Of a stretch of DNA of 64,000 bases, positions 45,942 through 54,677 are shown one piece after another. Within the stretch, counting starts at the first letter, position 1, and every line of letters starts with the position of its first letter. The notes under the pieces are model-generated. The model saw only the letters and a list, made by a program, of their open reading frames with translations, did no database searches and was not told the DNA's origin. The position numbers and the translations under genes were made by a program. Source of the stretch: Planotetraspora mira (lineage in GTDB: Bacteria; Actinomycetota; Actinomycetes; Streptosporangiales; Streptosporangiaceae); NCBI RefSeq assembly GCF_016863275.1, contig NZ_BOOO01000036.1, forward strand, positions 1 to 64,000, given 5' to 3'.

Positions 45942-47966
45942 TCAGCCCGAGGCCAGACTGATCAACCGCCGCAGCGCGGTCCTGTCGCTGCTGCCGAGGT
46001 TCTCGTAGGCCCGGCACAGCTGGTTGGCGACCGTCCTGATGGACAGTCCCAGCCGCTTGGCGATCTCACGGTTGGTGAGGCCCGCCGCCGCCAGGCCGGC
46101 GATCTGCCGCTGCCTCGGGGTCAGGCGGGGGGTCGCGAGGTCGAGCAGCGCCGGGGTGTGGGCCCCCTGGCAGGCCTGGGCCAGCGTCGAGGCGTAGGCG
46201 ATGGAGGCGTCCGCGGATCGGGTGTCGCGGTGGGCCTTCGCGGCGTGGCCCGCCGCCTCGGCGGCATGCAGCAGCAGGCCGAGGTCCGCCAGCCTCCTGG
46301 CCACCTTGTCCAGGGCGGGCCCGTCCGCCGCCACGAGAGCGGCGGCGTGGTCGGCGAGCAGGGGAGCGAGGTCACCCGGCAGGGTGTCGGCGAGCCGCCT
46401 GAGCCGATCGGCGACCAGGCCGGGCGCGCCGAGCCGTACGACGTCGTGCAGGGCGAACAGCTCACCTGATCCTGGGCCGGTGAACCGGCCGTCACCGTGC
46501 GGCGCGAGCGGCGGTCCCGGTTTCGCGGCGCCGGAACGGGCGAGGCTGTGCAGCGCGAAGAGGCCATCCGGCAGGCGGGCGCCCGACCTGCACGCTCGGG
46601 CGGCCGCCAGGGCGGATCCCACCGCGGCGTCCTGCTCGCCCCGGGTGGCGAAGACCCACGCCCGCGCGAGGAGGAACGAGGCGGGCGTGGCCAGGAACTC
46701 GGGTAAGGAGTCCTGCGGCCACCGGCCCAACGCGTCCTCCGCCGTCAGCAGGTCACCGGACTGGGTGGCCGAGCAGGCCAGCTCCGCCAGGCACGGCCCG
46801 TGCAGGGGAGAGCGCCGCAGGCCCTCGGTGCTCCAGGCCACCGCTTCACGGAGCTCGCCGCGGAGCCGGGCGATCCAGGCCCGGCGCGCGCAGAAGTCGA
46901 CCATGCCGGGTTCGTCCCAGCCCTCGTCCTCCTCCGTGAGCCGCTCGCCGATGCCTGGGACGACCTGCGTCACGTCGCCGGCGTGACCGAGTGCGGTCAG
47001 CTCCGCGCACTGGGCCGACAACGCCGCCGCCAGGTTCTCCTGAGGCCGTGCCGTACGGCTCAGCCGGAGCGCGCGCAGCCGCCCGACGCCGGCACGTACG
47101 GCGGGGCCGAACAGGGGGTGGGCCAGCCGTACGAGAAGGGCGTCGTCGGTCACGACCAGTCCCCTCGCCTCCAGCCTCTCCAGCGGGGCGACGGGAGTCC
47201 CGGCGGCGGTGGCGTCGACCGGCTCGCCGAAGGCGACGAGCTCGAGCGCCTCCCGCTCGGCGCCGTCGACCTCTCCCATGGCGGCCCCGACCAGGTCCCT
47301 GAGCCGGCCCGTCATGGGCACGGCTCCACGCCACCGCCACACGCCGTTCACCCGCCGCAACATGCCCGCCTCGCGCGTCGCGACGACCAGTTCGCGGAGC
47401 AGCCACAGGTTCCCGTCGCTCACCCGCCGGAGCCTCTGCGCGGTCAGCGCCTCGACATGGTCACCGAGCACCGCACTGAGGACCTGGGTCACCTCCGTGG
47501 CGGGCAGCGGGCCGAGGCGGAGGTGGGAGAGCATGTGCTGCCGCCCGAGTGCGAGGACGGCGTCGGGGGCGGCGGCGCCGCCCGGCAGGGTGAGCAGGAC
47601 GCGCGCGCGCCGGTTGGCCACCAGGTGATGGACGAGCGCCGCCGAGGCGTCGTCGAGAAGGTGGGCGTCGTCCACGACGAGCACGCGCACCGGCCGCAGA
47701 GCGTCGACGGCCCGGCTCAGCGAGTCGGCCGCCGCACCGGGCAGCAGGTGCGCGAACGCCGCGAATCGAAGCGGCGCGGTGCCGCGCGTCCCGGTGACCC
47801 AGGCGTGCGGGAGACCGGCGACGGACTCGGCCGCGAGACGGCTCCTGCCGGCGCCGGCGCCGGCGGTGACGACGATGCCGCGGCGGTCGCCGTGAAGGGC
47901 TTCACGTATCAGGTCGAGCTCGGCCCCGCGCCCGCCGAACGGCCACTTGTCCCGAGGATCCTCCAT
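45942..47966 (-). CDS. LuxR-family (LAL-type) regulator
   Basis: About 674 aa from ATG 47966; the frame is open to 48083 (ATG 48002 is an alternative), but family members start near WPFGGRGAELD. N-terminal NTPase with a degenerate Walker A (TAGAGAGRSRLA), a Walker B-like strand RVLVVDDAHLLDD, TPR-like helices in the middle, and the C-terminal LuxR helix-turn-helix (LTPRQRQIAGLAAAGLTNREIAKRLGLSIRTVANQL, in part). Lysine of the P-loop appears replaced by Arg (GRSR), so ATP use may be weak. It converges with the CU044_5270 gene and is divergent from the beta-glucosidase, which it may regulate. Confidence 0.85.
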   Translation of the reverse strand: MEDPRDKWPFGGRGAELDLIREALHGDRRGIVVTAGAGAGRSRLAAESVAGLPHAWVTGTRGTAPLRFAAFAHLLPGAAADSLSRAVDALRPVRVLVVDDAHLLDDASAALVHHLVANRRARVLLTLPGGAAAPDAVLALGRQHMLSHLRLGPLPATEVTQVLSAVLGDHVEALTAQRLRRVSDGNLWLLRELVVATREAGMLRRVNGVWRWRGAVPMTGRLRDLVGAAMGEVDGAEREALELVAFGEPVDATAAGTPVAPLERLEARGLVVTDDALLVRLAHPLFGPAVRAGVGRLRALRLSRTARPQENLAAALSAQCAELTALGHAGDVTQVVPGIGERLTEEDEGWDEPGMVDFCARRAWIARLRGELREAVAWSTEGLRRSPLHGPCLAELACSATQSGDLLTAEDALGRWPQDSLPEFLATPASFLLARAWVFATRGEQDAAVGSALAAARACRSGARLPDGLFALHSLARSGAAKPGPPLAPHGDGRFTGPGSGELFALHDVVRLGAPGLVADRLRRLADTLPGDLAPLLADHAAALVAADGPALDKVARRLADLGLLLHAAEAAGHAAKAHRDTRSADASIAYASTLAQACQGAHTPALLDLATPRLTPRQRQIAGLAAAGLTNREIAKRLGLSIRTVANQLCRAYENLGSSDRTALRRLISLASG

Positions 47967-48096
47967 GTGAATGAAGAGCAGGCCGCCGCCGCTTTGATAC
48001 ATGCCGGTCCGGCAGGGGACGGCGCACAGCGTCGCGTCCGCGGACGTGAGGGATCTTTCAAGCAATCTTGACTCCGCATTCACGGACCCTTGACCA

Positions 48097-48108
48097 GAGA
48101 GCGCTCTC
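48097..48108. promoter_or_regulatory. CebR/LacI-like operator GAGAGCGCTCTC
   Basis: Perfect 12-bp palindrome 70 bases before the beta-glucosidase start. It resembles the TGGGAGCGCTCCCA box that CebR-type LacI regulators use for cellobiose genes. No LacI gene is in the window. Confidence 0.55.
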
Positions 48109-48178
48109 GCGTCAAGATCGGGCGAACGCCGCCCGGAGGCGCACCATGACCGAACCCGCGCCGTGAGAAGGACTCCTC

Positions 48179-50845
48179 ATGATCAGATCCCTGGCCCGAT
48201 TACGCGCGAGCCGGAGCATGCTCGCGACGCTGGCGGCCGTCGTCCTCCTGAGCGGCGGGGCCGCCGGAGTTCCGAGCGCCGGAGCCGACGCCGCGAAGGG
48301 CGGCAGGCAGCCCGTCGTCGGCAAGCCCGCCCTGGACGCCCACGGATGCGCCCGCATCGAGAACCGCCTGCCGGCGCTCGCCGACTGGCCGAAGGTCGAA
48401 AGCCAGATCAAGCGCGACCCCTCCGACGACAAGCGCATCAAGAAGATCCTCGGCGGCATGACGCTCGCGGAGAAGGTCGGCCAGATGACGCAGCCGGAGA
48501 TCGCCGCCATCACGCCCGCCGAGGTCGGGCAGTACGGCATCGGCTCGGTGCTCAACGGCGGAGGCTCGTGGCCGGGCCGTGACAAGCACGCGTCGCCGCA
48601 GGCCTGGCTGGACCTCGCCGACGCCTACTGGGCCGCCTCGAAGGCCACCCGGACGAAGATCCCCGTCATCTGGGGCATCGACGCCGTCCACGGCAACAGC
48701 AACGTGTACGGCGCGACCCTCTTCCCGCACAACATCGGCCTCGGCGCCGCCCAGGACCCCTGCCTCGTCCGCGACATCGGAGCGGCGACGGCGAAGCAGA
48801 TGCACGCGACCGGTCAGGACTGGGCGTTCGCGCCCACCCTCGCCGTGGTGCGCGACGACCGGTGGGGCCGCACCTACGAAGGCTTCTCCGAGGATCCCCG
48901 GATCACCCGCGCCTACGGCTACGAGGCCATCCGGGGACTCCAGGGCGGCGACTCGCACGGCATCAGCCGGAAGGGTGTCATCGCCACGGCGAAGCACTAC
49001 ATCGGCGACGGCGGCACGGACAAGGGCGTCGACCAGGGGGTCGACCCCTCGTCCGAGGCCCAGATGATCAACATTCACGGCCAGGGCTACTACGGCGCGC
49101 TGGCCGCGGGCGCCCAGACCGTGATGGCGTCGTTCAACAGCTGGACGAACGCCGACCTCGGCATCAACGAGGGCAAACTGCACGGCAGCGAGCGCGCGCT
49201 CACGGGCATCCTCAAGCAGAAGATGGGCTTCGACGGCGTCGTCGTCTCCGACTGGAACGGCATCGGCCAGGTCGCGGGATGCACCAACGCCAGTTGCGCG
49301 CGAGCGATCAACGCGGGCATCGACATCGTCATGGTGCCCAACGACTGGAAGGCGTTCATCTCCAACACGGTCGCGCAGGTCGAGAGCGGCGAGATCCCGA
49401 TGACGCGGATCGACGACGCGGTCACGCGCATCCTGCGGGTGAAGCTGCGCGCCGGCGTGTTCGACGAGCCCAGGCCGTCCGCCCGCTACGCGGCGGGATC
49501 CGCGGACGCGCTCCAGGCGAAGGACCTCGCCCGCGAGGCCGTTCGCGAGTCGCAGGTGCTGCTCAAGAACGACCACAAGGTGCTGCCGCTGTCGCCCTCG
49601 GCCAAGGTGCTCGTCGTCGGCAAGAGCGCCGACAACCTGCAGAACCAGACCGGTGGCTGGTCCCTCACCTGGCAGGGAACGGGCAACACCAACGCCGACT
49701 TCCCGAACGGCACGACGATCCTCGGCGGTCTGCGCGCGGCGCTGGGCACCGACGACGTCACCTTCAGCGAGACCGGTGACGGCGTCGACCCCTCGGCGTA
49801 CGACGCGGTCATCGCGGTCATCGGCGAGACGCCGTACGCCGAGGGTGTCGGCGACCTGTCGCGGCGCACCCTGGAGGCGGCCAAGCTCTACCCGGGTGAC
49901 CTCGCCGTGCTCGACAAGGTCAGCGGCAAGGGCGCGCCCGTCGTCACCGTCTACCTCTCCGGCCGCCCGCTCTACGTCAACAAGGAGCTCAACCGCTCCG
50001 ACGCGTTCGTGGCCGCATGGCTTCCCGGCACCGAGGGCGCGGGAGTCGCCGACCTGCTCGTCCGCGGCAGGCACAGCGGCGCGGGCTACACGGGCAAGCT
50101 GTCGTACTCGTGGCCGAAGTCGGCCTGCCAGACGCCGCTCAACACCGGCGACGCGGACTACGACCCGCTCTTCCCCGCGGGTTATGGCCTGCGTTACGGG
50201 CAGTCCGGCTCTGTCGGGACGCTGGACGAGACCTCACCCGAGTTCGCCTGCGGCCAGACGGGCGGAGGCGGCACCGCCACCGAGGACCTGGAGATCTTCA
50301 ACCGTGCCGACGTCGCGCCGTACAAGAGCTTCATCGGCTCGGCGGAGAACTGGGGCGGCACCGAGATCGGCGTGGACGGCGAGGCCGCGCACTCCGAGAT
50401 CAGCGTCGTGCCGTCCGACGTCAACGTGCAGGGCGACGGCCTGAAGGCGACCTGGAACGGCAGCGGGCCCGCGCAGATCTACATGCAGGACCCGGCGGGC
50501 GGCAGCGATCTTCGCGGCTACCTCAACGCCGACGCCGCCCTGGTCTTCGACACCGTCGTGCACCAGCCGCCGGCGGCGCGGACGGTGATCAGCACGCACT
50601 GCGTCTACCCGTGCTTCGCCGAGATCGACGCGACGCCGTTGTTCCAGCGGCTGCCCGTGGGCGCCAAGGCCACCGTCAAGGTCCCGATCTCGTGCTTCGC
50701 CACCGGGGGCCTCGACCTGAGCGTCGTCAACACGCCGTTCCTGGTCTACACGGACGGGGCCTTCTCCGCGTCGTTCGCGAACGTCCGCTGGGTGCCCGGC
50801 GCCGCGAAGGACGCCGACGCCGAAACCTGCGCCGGCACGACATAG
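48179..50845 (+). CDS. Secreted GH3 beta-glucosidase / exo-beta-glucanase
   Basis: 888 aa from ATG 48179 (aagga upstream). Signal peptide about 1-37 (LATLAAVVLLSGGAAGVPSAGADA). GH3 N-terminal domain (about 80-420) with EGFSEDPRI, KHYIGDGGT and the nucleophile Asp358 in GVVVSDWNGIGQ; GH3 C-terminal alpha/beta sandwich (about 450-680), and a C-terminal galactose-binding-type domain (about 700-885, ExoP-like: EDLEIFNRADVAPYKSFIG). Matches ExoP-type 1,3/1,4-beta-glucan exo-hydrolases. Outside the cell it would release glucose from beta-glucans. A CebR-like operator upstream suggests cellobiose control. Confidence 0.93.
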   Translation: MIRSLARLRASRSMLATLAAVVLLSGGAAGVPSAGADAAKGGRQPVVGKPALDAHGCARIENRLPALADWPKVESQIKRDPSDDKRIKKILGGMTLAEKVGQMTQPEIAAITPAEVGQYGIGSVLNGGGSWPGRDKHASPQAWLDLADAYWAASKATRTKIPVIWGIDAVHGNSNVYGATLFPHNIGLGAAQDPCLVRDIGAATAKQMHATGQDWAFAPTLAVVRDDRWGRTYEGFSEDPRITRAYGYEAIRGLQGGDSHGISRKGVIATAKHYIGDGGTDKGVDQGVDPSSEAQMINIHGQGYYGALAAGAQTVMASFNSWTNADLGINEGKLHGSERALTGILKQKMGFDGVVVSDWNGIGQVAGCTNASCARAINAGIDIVMVPNDWKAFISNTVAQVESGEIPMTRIDDAVTRILRVKLRAGVFDEPRPSARYAAGSADALQAKDLAREAVRESQVLLKNDHKVLPLSPSAKVLVVGKSADNLQNQTGGWSLTWQGTGNTNADFPNGTTILGGLRAALGTDDVTFSETGDGVDPSAYDAVIAVIGETPYAEGVGDLSRRTLEAAKLYPGDLAVLDKVSGKGAPVVTVYLSGRPLYVNKELNRSDAFVAAWLPGTEGAGVADLLVRGRHSGAGYTGKLSYSWPKSACQTPLNTGDADYDPLFPAGYGLRYGQSGSVGTLDETSPEFACGQTGGGGTATEDLEIFNRADVAPYKSFIGSAENWGGTEIGVDGEAAHSEISVVPSDVNVQGDGLKATWNGSGPAQIYMQDPAGGSDLRGYLNADAALVFDTVVHQPPAARTVISTHCVYPCFAEIDATPLFQRLPVGAKATVKVPISCFATGGLDLSVVNTPFLVYTDGAFSASFANVRWVPGAAKDADAETCAGTT

Positions 50846-50863
50846 CCCGGCGCGGCCAGACCT

Positions 50864-50898
50864 CCGGGTGGTGGGAGTGGACGCCTCCCACCACCCGG
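50864..50898 (+). terminator. Terminator of the GH3 gene
   Basis: 14-base arms (50864-50877 and 50885-50898) pair perfectly around a 7-base loop, 19 bases after the stop codon. Confidence 0.75.
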
Positions 50899-50919
50899 GC
50901 GGTACTTCGCGACCCCACC

Positions 50920-50952
50920 TCGCGCACCGGTTCGAACCGAGCCGGTGCGCGA
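50920..50952. other. Second hairpin before the lipoprotein gene
   Basis: TCGCGCACCGG (50920-50930) pairs with CCGGTGCGCGA (50942-50952). May be a second terminator or a regulatory structure for the lipoprotein gene that starts 35 bases later. Confidence 0.45.
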
Positions 50953-50986
50953 AGCGTCATATGGGCAGGAGCCTCTGGAGGCCGAT

Positions 50987-51847
50987 GTGCGCTGGCGATG
51001 GACGGTCATGCTCGTGTCCCTGGCAGGGATGGCGGCCTGCGGGCCGACCGGCGATCCACGTGAATCGGAGGGGACCGCCGAACCGCCCCAGGTGACCGTG
51101 CGCGGCGATGGGCGGCAGGTGTCCCTCGACGCGTTCACCTACTGTTACCTCAACACGTGCGCCGATGGGAGGCCGGAGCATCTGCCCGACCTGGGAACGG
51201 TCGCCGGTGAGATCACCGTCTCCTTTCCTCTGAAGGGATGGAGGTTCGAGGCGACGCAACTGCAGCCCGCCGTCGCCTTCCCGCAGCCCTGCGACGTGCA
51301 GCTTCCCGCACGTCTCGTCGGCGCCGGAACCGGCACGTGGCGGCTGGAGCCCGCCGGGCCTGCGGGGAGATACCGGATCGACGTGTTCGGGCATGCCCCG
51401 GGCGGAGGCGACCTCGTCACCGCGTTCGCGGTCACCACCACCCGCGCCGGTTCGACGCCTGCTCCCCAGGCGGGCCTGGGCGCCTTCCACGACCACGACG
51501 GCAAGCCGGACAACTACGGCACGTTCGAGTTCTGGATCGACCACCTGAGCACGTCGCCGCGCAAGGCCGCCGCCACGCTGACCATCACCGGGCGCAACGG
51601 CCGGGCGAGCTACGACCTCCCTCTATCCGAGGACGATTGCCGGCCGAAGGGGCAGGTCAGGTTCCACGCCGAGGTGCCCAACGAGAGGGTGTTGGGCGCC
51701 GTCGGGCGGGAGCCGTACACGATCGAGGTCGAGGTGGAACTGGACGGGAAGCGGCACACGGCGTCAATGGTCTGGCCGCGAGACGCGAGCACGGACCCCG
51801 ACGCAGGAGGGGCGCTGACCCCCGTTTTCGCCCCCGCGCTCTCTTGA
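50987..51847 (+). CDS. Putative lipoprotein of unknown function
   Basis: 286 aa from GTG 50987 (ctggagg upstream); the frame is open to 50945 but that part lacks a ribosome site. N-terminal lipoprotein signal WRWTVMLVSLAGMAAC with the lipobox Cys near residue 16. Mature part is strand-rich, with paired Cys in YCYLNTC and a DHDGKPDNYGTFEF stretch. Resembles an extracellular immunoglobulin-like or carbohydrate-binding fold, but I do not recognise the family. Follows the beta-glucosidase beyond two hairpins. Confidence 0.65.
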   Translation: MRWRWTVMLVSLAGMAACGPTGDPRESEGTAEPPQVTVRGDGRQVSLDAFTYCYLNTCADGRPEHLPDLGTVAGEITVSFPLKGWRFEATQLQPAVAFPQPCDVQLPARLVGAGTGTWRLEPAGPAGRYRIDVFGHAPGGGDLVTAFAVTTTRAGSTPAPQAGLGAFHDHDGKPDNYGTFEFWIDHLSTSPRKAAATLTITGRNGRASYDLPLSEDDCRPKGQVRFHAEVPNERVLGAVGREPYTIEVEVELDGKRHTASMVWPRDASTDPDAGGALTPVFAPALS

Positions 51848-51877
51848 CGCGCGCGGCGTCGCGTTCCGCGTGGTGAG

Positions 51878-52255
51878 TCACGAAGACGCCGGTGCCGTGT
51901 TGCCGGATGTCAGCGCCGCCTGGACGATGCGAATCGCCTCGCCCGTGTCGATGCCGACGCTGGCGATCACGGCCGCGTAGTCGGCGGCGGCACGGCGCGC
52001 CCGCTCACGTCCCTCCTCGCCCGCGGCCGACACGAACGAGCCCGCACGCCCGCGGGTCTCGATGAGCCCCGCCTCCTCCAGCTCGCGGTAGGCCCTGCCG
52101 ACCGTGTTGACGGCGAGGCCGAGGTCGGCCGCGAGGTGGCGGATCGTCGGCAGCCGGGAGCCCACAGCCAGCGTGCGGTCCTGGATCTGCCGGGCGAACT
52201 GGGCGCGCAACTGCTCGAACGGGGGGACGGGCGAGGCCGCGTCGATGACGATCAT
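51878..52255 (-). CDS. GntR-family regulator, YtrA subfamily
   Basis: 125 aa, the short form without a large effector domain. Winged helix (about 10-80: PPFEQLRAQFARQIQDRTLAVGSRLPTIRHLAADLGLAVNTVGRAYRELEEAGLIETRGRAGSFV, quoted in parts) with a short helical tail. ATG 52255 overlaps the stop of the membrane-protein gene upstream (ATGA). YtrA-type regulators usually control an adjacent membrane or ABC transport operon and their own expression. An inverted-repeat operator candidate lies at 53092-53138. Confidence 0.9.
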   Translation of the reverse strand: MIVIDAASPVPPFEQLRAQFARQIQDRTLAVGSRLPTIRHLAADLGLAVNTVGRAYRELEEAGLIETRGRAGSFVSAAGEEGRERARRAAADYAAVIASVGIDTGEAIRIVQAALTSGNTAPASS

Positions 52256-53079
52256 CGGGCGCTCATGGCCTGTCGTGCCACCGTCACGCTCGGCGGAGTC
52301 CTCTTGTTGATCACGACGAGCGTGACGAGGCCCGCGACCACCACGATGAGCGCGGCGGCGTTCCACCATCCGGGCGCCATGCCGAAGAGCAACACCAAGG
52401 GCAGCGCCCACGGCACCCCCGGCGCGGTGAGCTCGCGCGCGTCCTCGACCCGCATGATGACGTCGGCGGTCAGCGAGACCTCGTCCTCGGCCACGACCGG
52501 GCGCGCCAGCAGGTCGCGGAGTTGCAGTGCGGCCCCGACGGCGACCCCGAACAGGCCGACGAGGATGACGAAGGCCGCGTACCGCACGGTGGAGTCCGGG
52601 ACGGTCAGGGCGCTCACCCCCAGCGCCGTCGCGCCGGCGAACGTGGCGACCGCGAAGGCGGCGTACGGCAGGCCGAGCACGCCTCGCCAGCCTGGCTGTA
52701 CCGGGTGGGCCGCCCGTCGCGACAACGTGGCGCCCACGCGCCGGTCGACGCGCCGGACCCACCAGTCGAGCAGCGACTGGACCAGCACAAGTCCGGCTAT
52801 CAGCGCCATCAGGACCAGCAACGGCAGCGCGCGGTGCGGCTGGAACCCGCCGAAGGCGGAGGTGGACAGCCGGTCGTAGGCCTGTGCGAGCGCGGCCGCG
52901 ATGATCAACGCGGCCAGCATGACGTGATCGGCGAGGCGCGCACGTCGCCGTGCCGCCAGGCGCGCCGCCAGCAACGGCGTCGGCCGGGCGTCGGCCAGGC
53001 CGTGCCGGACCAGCCACGCGCCCGCCCGTTGAAGATCCGCGGGACGTACCGACAGGTCGGGCTCCGGTAATGCCCCCAT
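52252..53079 (-). CDS. Membrane protein paired with the YtrA regulator
   Basis: 275 aa from ATG 53079 (gggagg upstream). Four to six helices: HVMLAALIIAAALAQAY, ALPLLVLMALIAGLVLVQSLL, YAAFAVATFAGATALGVSAL, YAAFVILVGLFGVAVGAALQL, PLVLLFGMAPGWWNAAALIVVVAGLVTLVVI (in parts). DUF1648-like arrangement is possible. N-terminal PEPDLSVRPADLQRAGAWLVRHG is soluble. First gene of a two-gene operon with YtrA. Role unknown; probably envelope or antibiotic stress. Confidence 0.8.
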   Translation of the reverse strand: MGALPEPDLSVRPADLQRAGAWLVRHGLADARPTPLLAARLAARRRARLADHVMLAALIIAAALAQAYDRLSTSAFGGFQPHRALPLLVLMALIAGLVLVQSLLDWWVRRVDRRVGATLSRRAAHPVQPGWRGVLGLPYAAFAVATFAGATALGVSALTVPDSTVRYAAFVILVGLFGVAVGAALQLRDLLARPVVAEDEVSLTADVIMRVEDARELTAPGVPWALPLVLLFGMAPGWWNAAALIVVVAGLVTLVVINKRTPPSVTVARQAMSAR

Positions 53080-53091
53080 GACACCTCCCAA

Positions 53092-53138
53092 TGTCGCAAC
53101 CTTTGTCTCAACATAGTGAGTCATACATTGCGACAAAG
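53092..53138. promoter_or_regulatory. Nested inverted repeats upstream of the membrane protein/YtrA operon
   Basis: TGTCGCAA (53092-53099) with TTGCGACA (53128-53135), and CTTTGTC (53101-53107) with GACAAAG (53132-53138), all perfect. They lie just before the start of the operon and fit an autoregulated YtrA operator. Confidence 0.5.
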
Positions 53139-53204
53139 TCAACGCCCCGATGGAGGCGCCGACGCGCTCGGCACCGAGTCGCGCGGAGCCGGAAGGGGGC
53201 CGGC

Positions 53205-53639
53205 TCATTCGCCGAGGTCGAGCGGATGATCGCTCATCCGGTCAATGATCTTTTCGAGGGCGCTGCGCAGGTGGCGGCGCTCGTCGTCGGTGAGGGTGGC
53301 CATGGCGTGCTCGGCGAGCCGTCGCCTGGCCTCCTCGATCGGCTCCTGCGCGGCGCGTGCCTTCGGCGTGAGATGCAGGCGGACGAGGCGGCCGTCCGCC
53401 GGGTCCCTGCGGCGCACGAGCAGACCGGCGGCCTCCATCCTGGTCGCCGTGTTGACGACCGTCGGCGTCGTGACGCGCAGACGTCCCGCCAACTCGCCCG
53501 GTGTCAGGCCGTCCGTCTCCCACAGCACCTCGAGCACGAGGTTCTGGCCGACGCGCACGCCGTGGCGGCTCATCGCGTCGTCGGCGGCGGCCCGCAACAG
53601 CTTCTGTGCCCGTGTGAGCAGCCTGATCAGTTCGGTCAC
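53205..53639 (-). CDS. MarR-family regulator
   Basis: 144 aa. Winged helix (about 30-100: VLEVLWETDGLTPGELAGRLRVTTPTVVNTATRMEAAGLLVRRRDPADGRLVRLHLT, in parts) with helical ends for dimerisation. GTG 53639. Divergent from the NAD-dependent epimerase/dehydratase. Two palindromic boxes in the intergenic region suggest control of that gene and of itself. Confidence 0.9.
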   Translation of the reverse strand: MTELIRLLTRAQKLLRAAADDAMSRHGVRVGQNLVLEVLWETDGLTPGELAGRLRVTTPTVVNTATRMEAAGLLVRRRDPADGRLVRLHLTPKARAAQEPIEEARRRLAEHAMATLTDDERRHLRSALEKIIDRMSDHPLDLGE

Positions 53640-53658
53640 GGGCTCATTGTACGGATCG

Positions 53659-53704
53659 TTTGCATGCTAATGATTGCGCCGATACCGTGTCATTAGCGCG
53701 CTAA
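53659..53704. promoter_or_regulatory. Two MarR-type boxes (TTTGCATGCTAA and TTAGCGCGCTAA)
   Basis: Box 1 at 53659-53670 and box 2 (perfect palindrome) at 53693-53704, centres 34 bases apart, about three helical turns. GCTAATGA/TCATTAGC also form an inverted repeat across the pair. In the divergent MarR/epimerase region. Confidence 0.55.
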
Positions 53705-53741
53705 CGACCTGTCGGCGCCGATCGGGAGAAGGACGACTGCC

Positions 53742-54677
53742 GTGATTCTCGTTACGGGTGGACTGGGCTTCATCGGCTCGCACACGAGCCGTGCACTGCT
53801 GGACATGGGGGAGCGCTGCGTGATCGGCGGTCGGACGGCGGGGCGGTCGCCGGACGCCTTGGCGGCCGGTGGTCAGGCCGTGGTGGAGCGGATGGACTGC
53901 ACCGACCTCGACAGCCTCCTCGGCGTCGGCGAACGCCACGACATCACCGGCATCGTCCATCTGGCCGCCGCCGCCCTGGGCGCGGACACGCCGCTGGACG
54001 AGCTGTGGGCGAACACGCGGGCGTTGTTCAACGTGCTGCGCGCCGCGCAGGAGTGGGGCGTCGCCCGGGTGGTGCTGGCCAGCACCATCGGCGTGTACGG
54101 CGGAGCGGACGTGGCCGACGCGTATCGCGAGGACATGCCGCTGCCGATCGGCAGCGCCCACCTGATCCCCGCGCACAAGAAGAGCGCGGAGATCCTGGCG
54201 AGCGCCGTCTCAGGAAGCACCGGCCTCGACGTCGTCAGCGTCCGGATCGGGGCGGTCTGGGGTCCGCTCGGCAGACCGGCCTCGCCGTTCTTCGGAGCGC
54301 CCCAGATCGTCCACGCCGCCGTCGGCGGGCACGCCCTCCCCGGGCCGCTGTACGCCGAGGACGCGACCGACATGTGTTACGTCCGCGACTGCGGCCGGGC
54401 GATCGCGCTGCTGCAGACGGCGGAGGCGCTGAACCATCGGACCTACAACGTCGGCAGCGGGCGCACCACGACCAACCGCGAGGTCGCCGAGGCCCTCGCG
54501 AGAGCCGTGCCCGGCAGGATGCCCGGTCTCGCCGAGGGACGCCGGCCGGGCACCGCGCCCGCCGTGCCCCTCGATATCGACAGGCTGCGCGGCGACACCG
54601 GGTTCGCGCCCGAATACGACCTCGACCGCGCGGCAGGCGACTACGTCCGCTGGCTCCGGGCGGGCAACCTCCGCTGA
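53742..54677 (+). CDS. NAD-dependent epimerase/dehydratase family protein
   Basis: 311 aa from GTG 53742 (gggagaagga upstream). Extended SDR fold: GGLGFIGSH (NAD loop), HLAAAALGADTP, catalytic-Ser-type segment ASTIGVYGG, and IPAHKKSAE, where the active-site Lys is present (Lys146) but the expected Tyr four residues earlier is Ile142. So it may not be a classical oxidoreductase. NVGSGRTTTNREVAEAL is typical of UDP-glucose-epimerase-like proteins. Likely repressed by the MarR. Its 3' end overlaps the convergent kinase gene by 37 bases. Confidence 0.83.
   Translation: MILVTGGLGFIGSHTSRALLDMGERCVIGGRTAGRSPDALAAGGQAVVERMDCTDLDSLLGVGERHDITGIVHLAAAALGADTPLDELWANTRALFNVLRAAQEWGVARVVLASTIGVYGGADVADAYREDMPLPIGSAHLIPAHKKSAEILASAVSGSTGLDVVSVRIGAVWGPLGRPASPFFGAPQIVHAAVGGHALPGPLYAEDATDMCYVRDCGRAIALLQTAEALNHRTYNVGSGRTTTNREVAEALARAVPGRMPGLAEGRRPGTAPAVPLDIDRLRGDTGFAPEYDLDRAAGDYVRWLRAGNLR

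Noticed and set aside
46800-48071. 423-aa open frame on the plus strand
   Set aside because: Antisense of the LuxR regulator; no domain and typical shadow composition.
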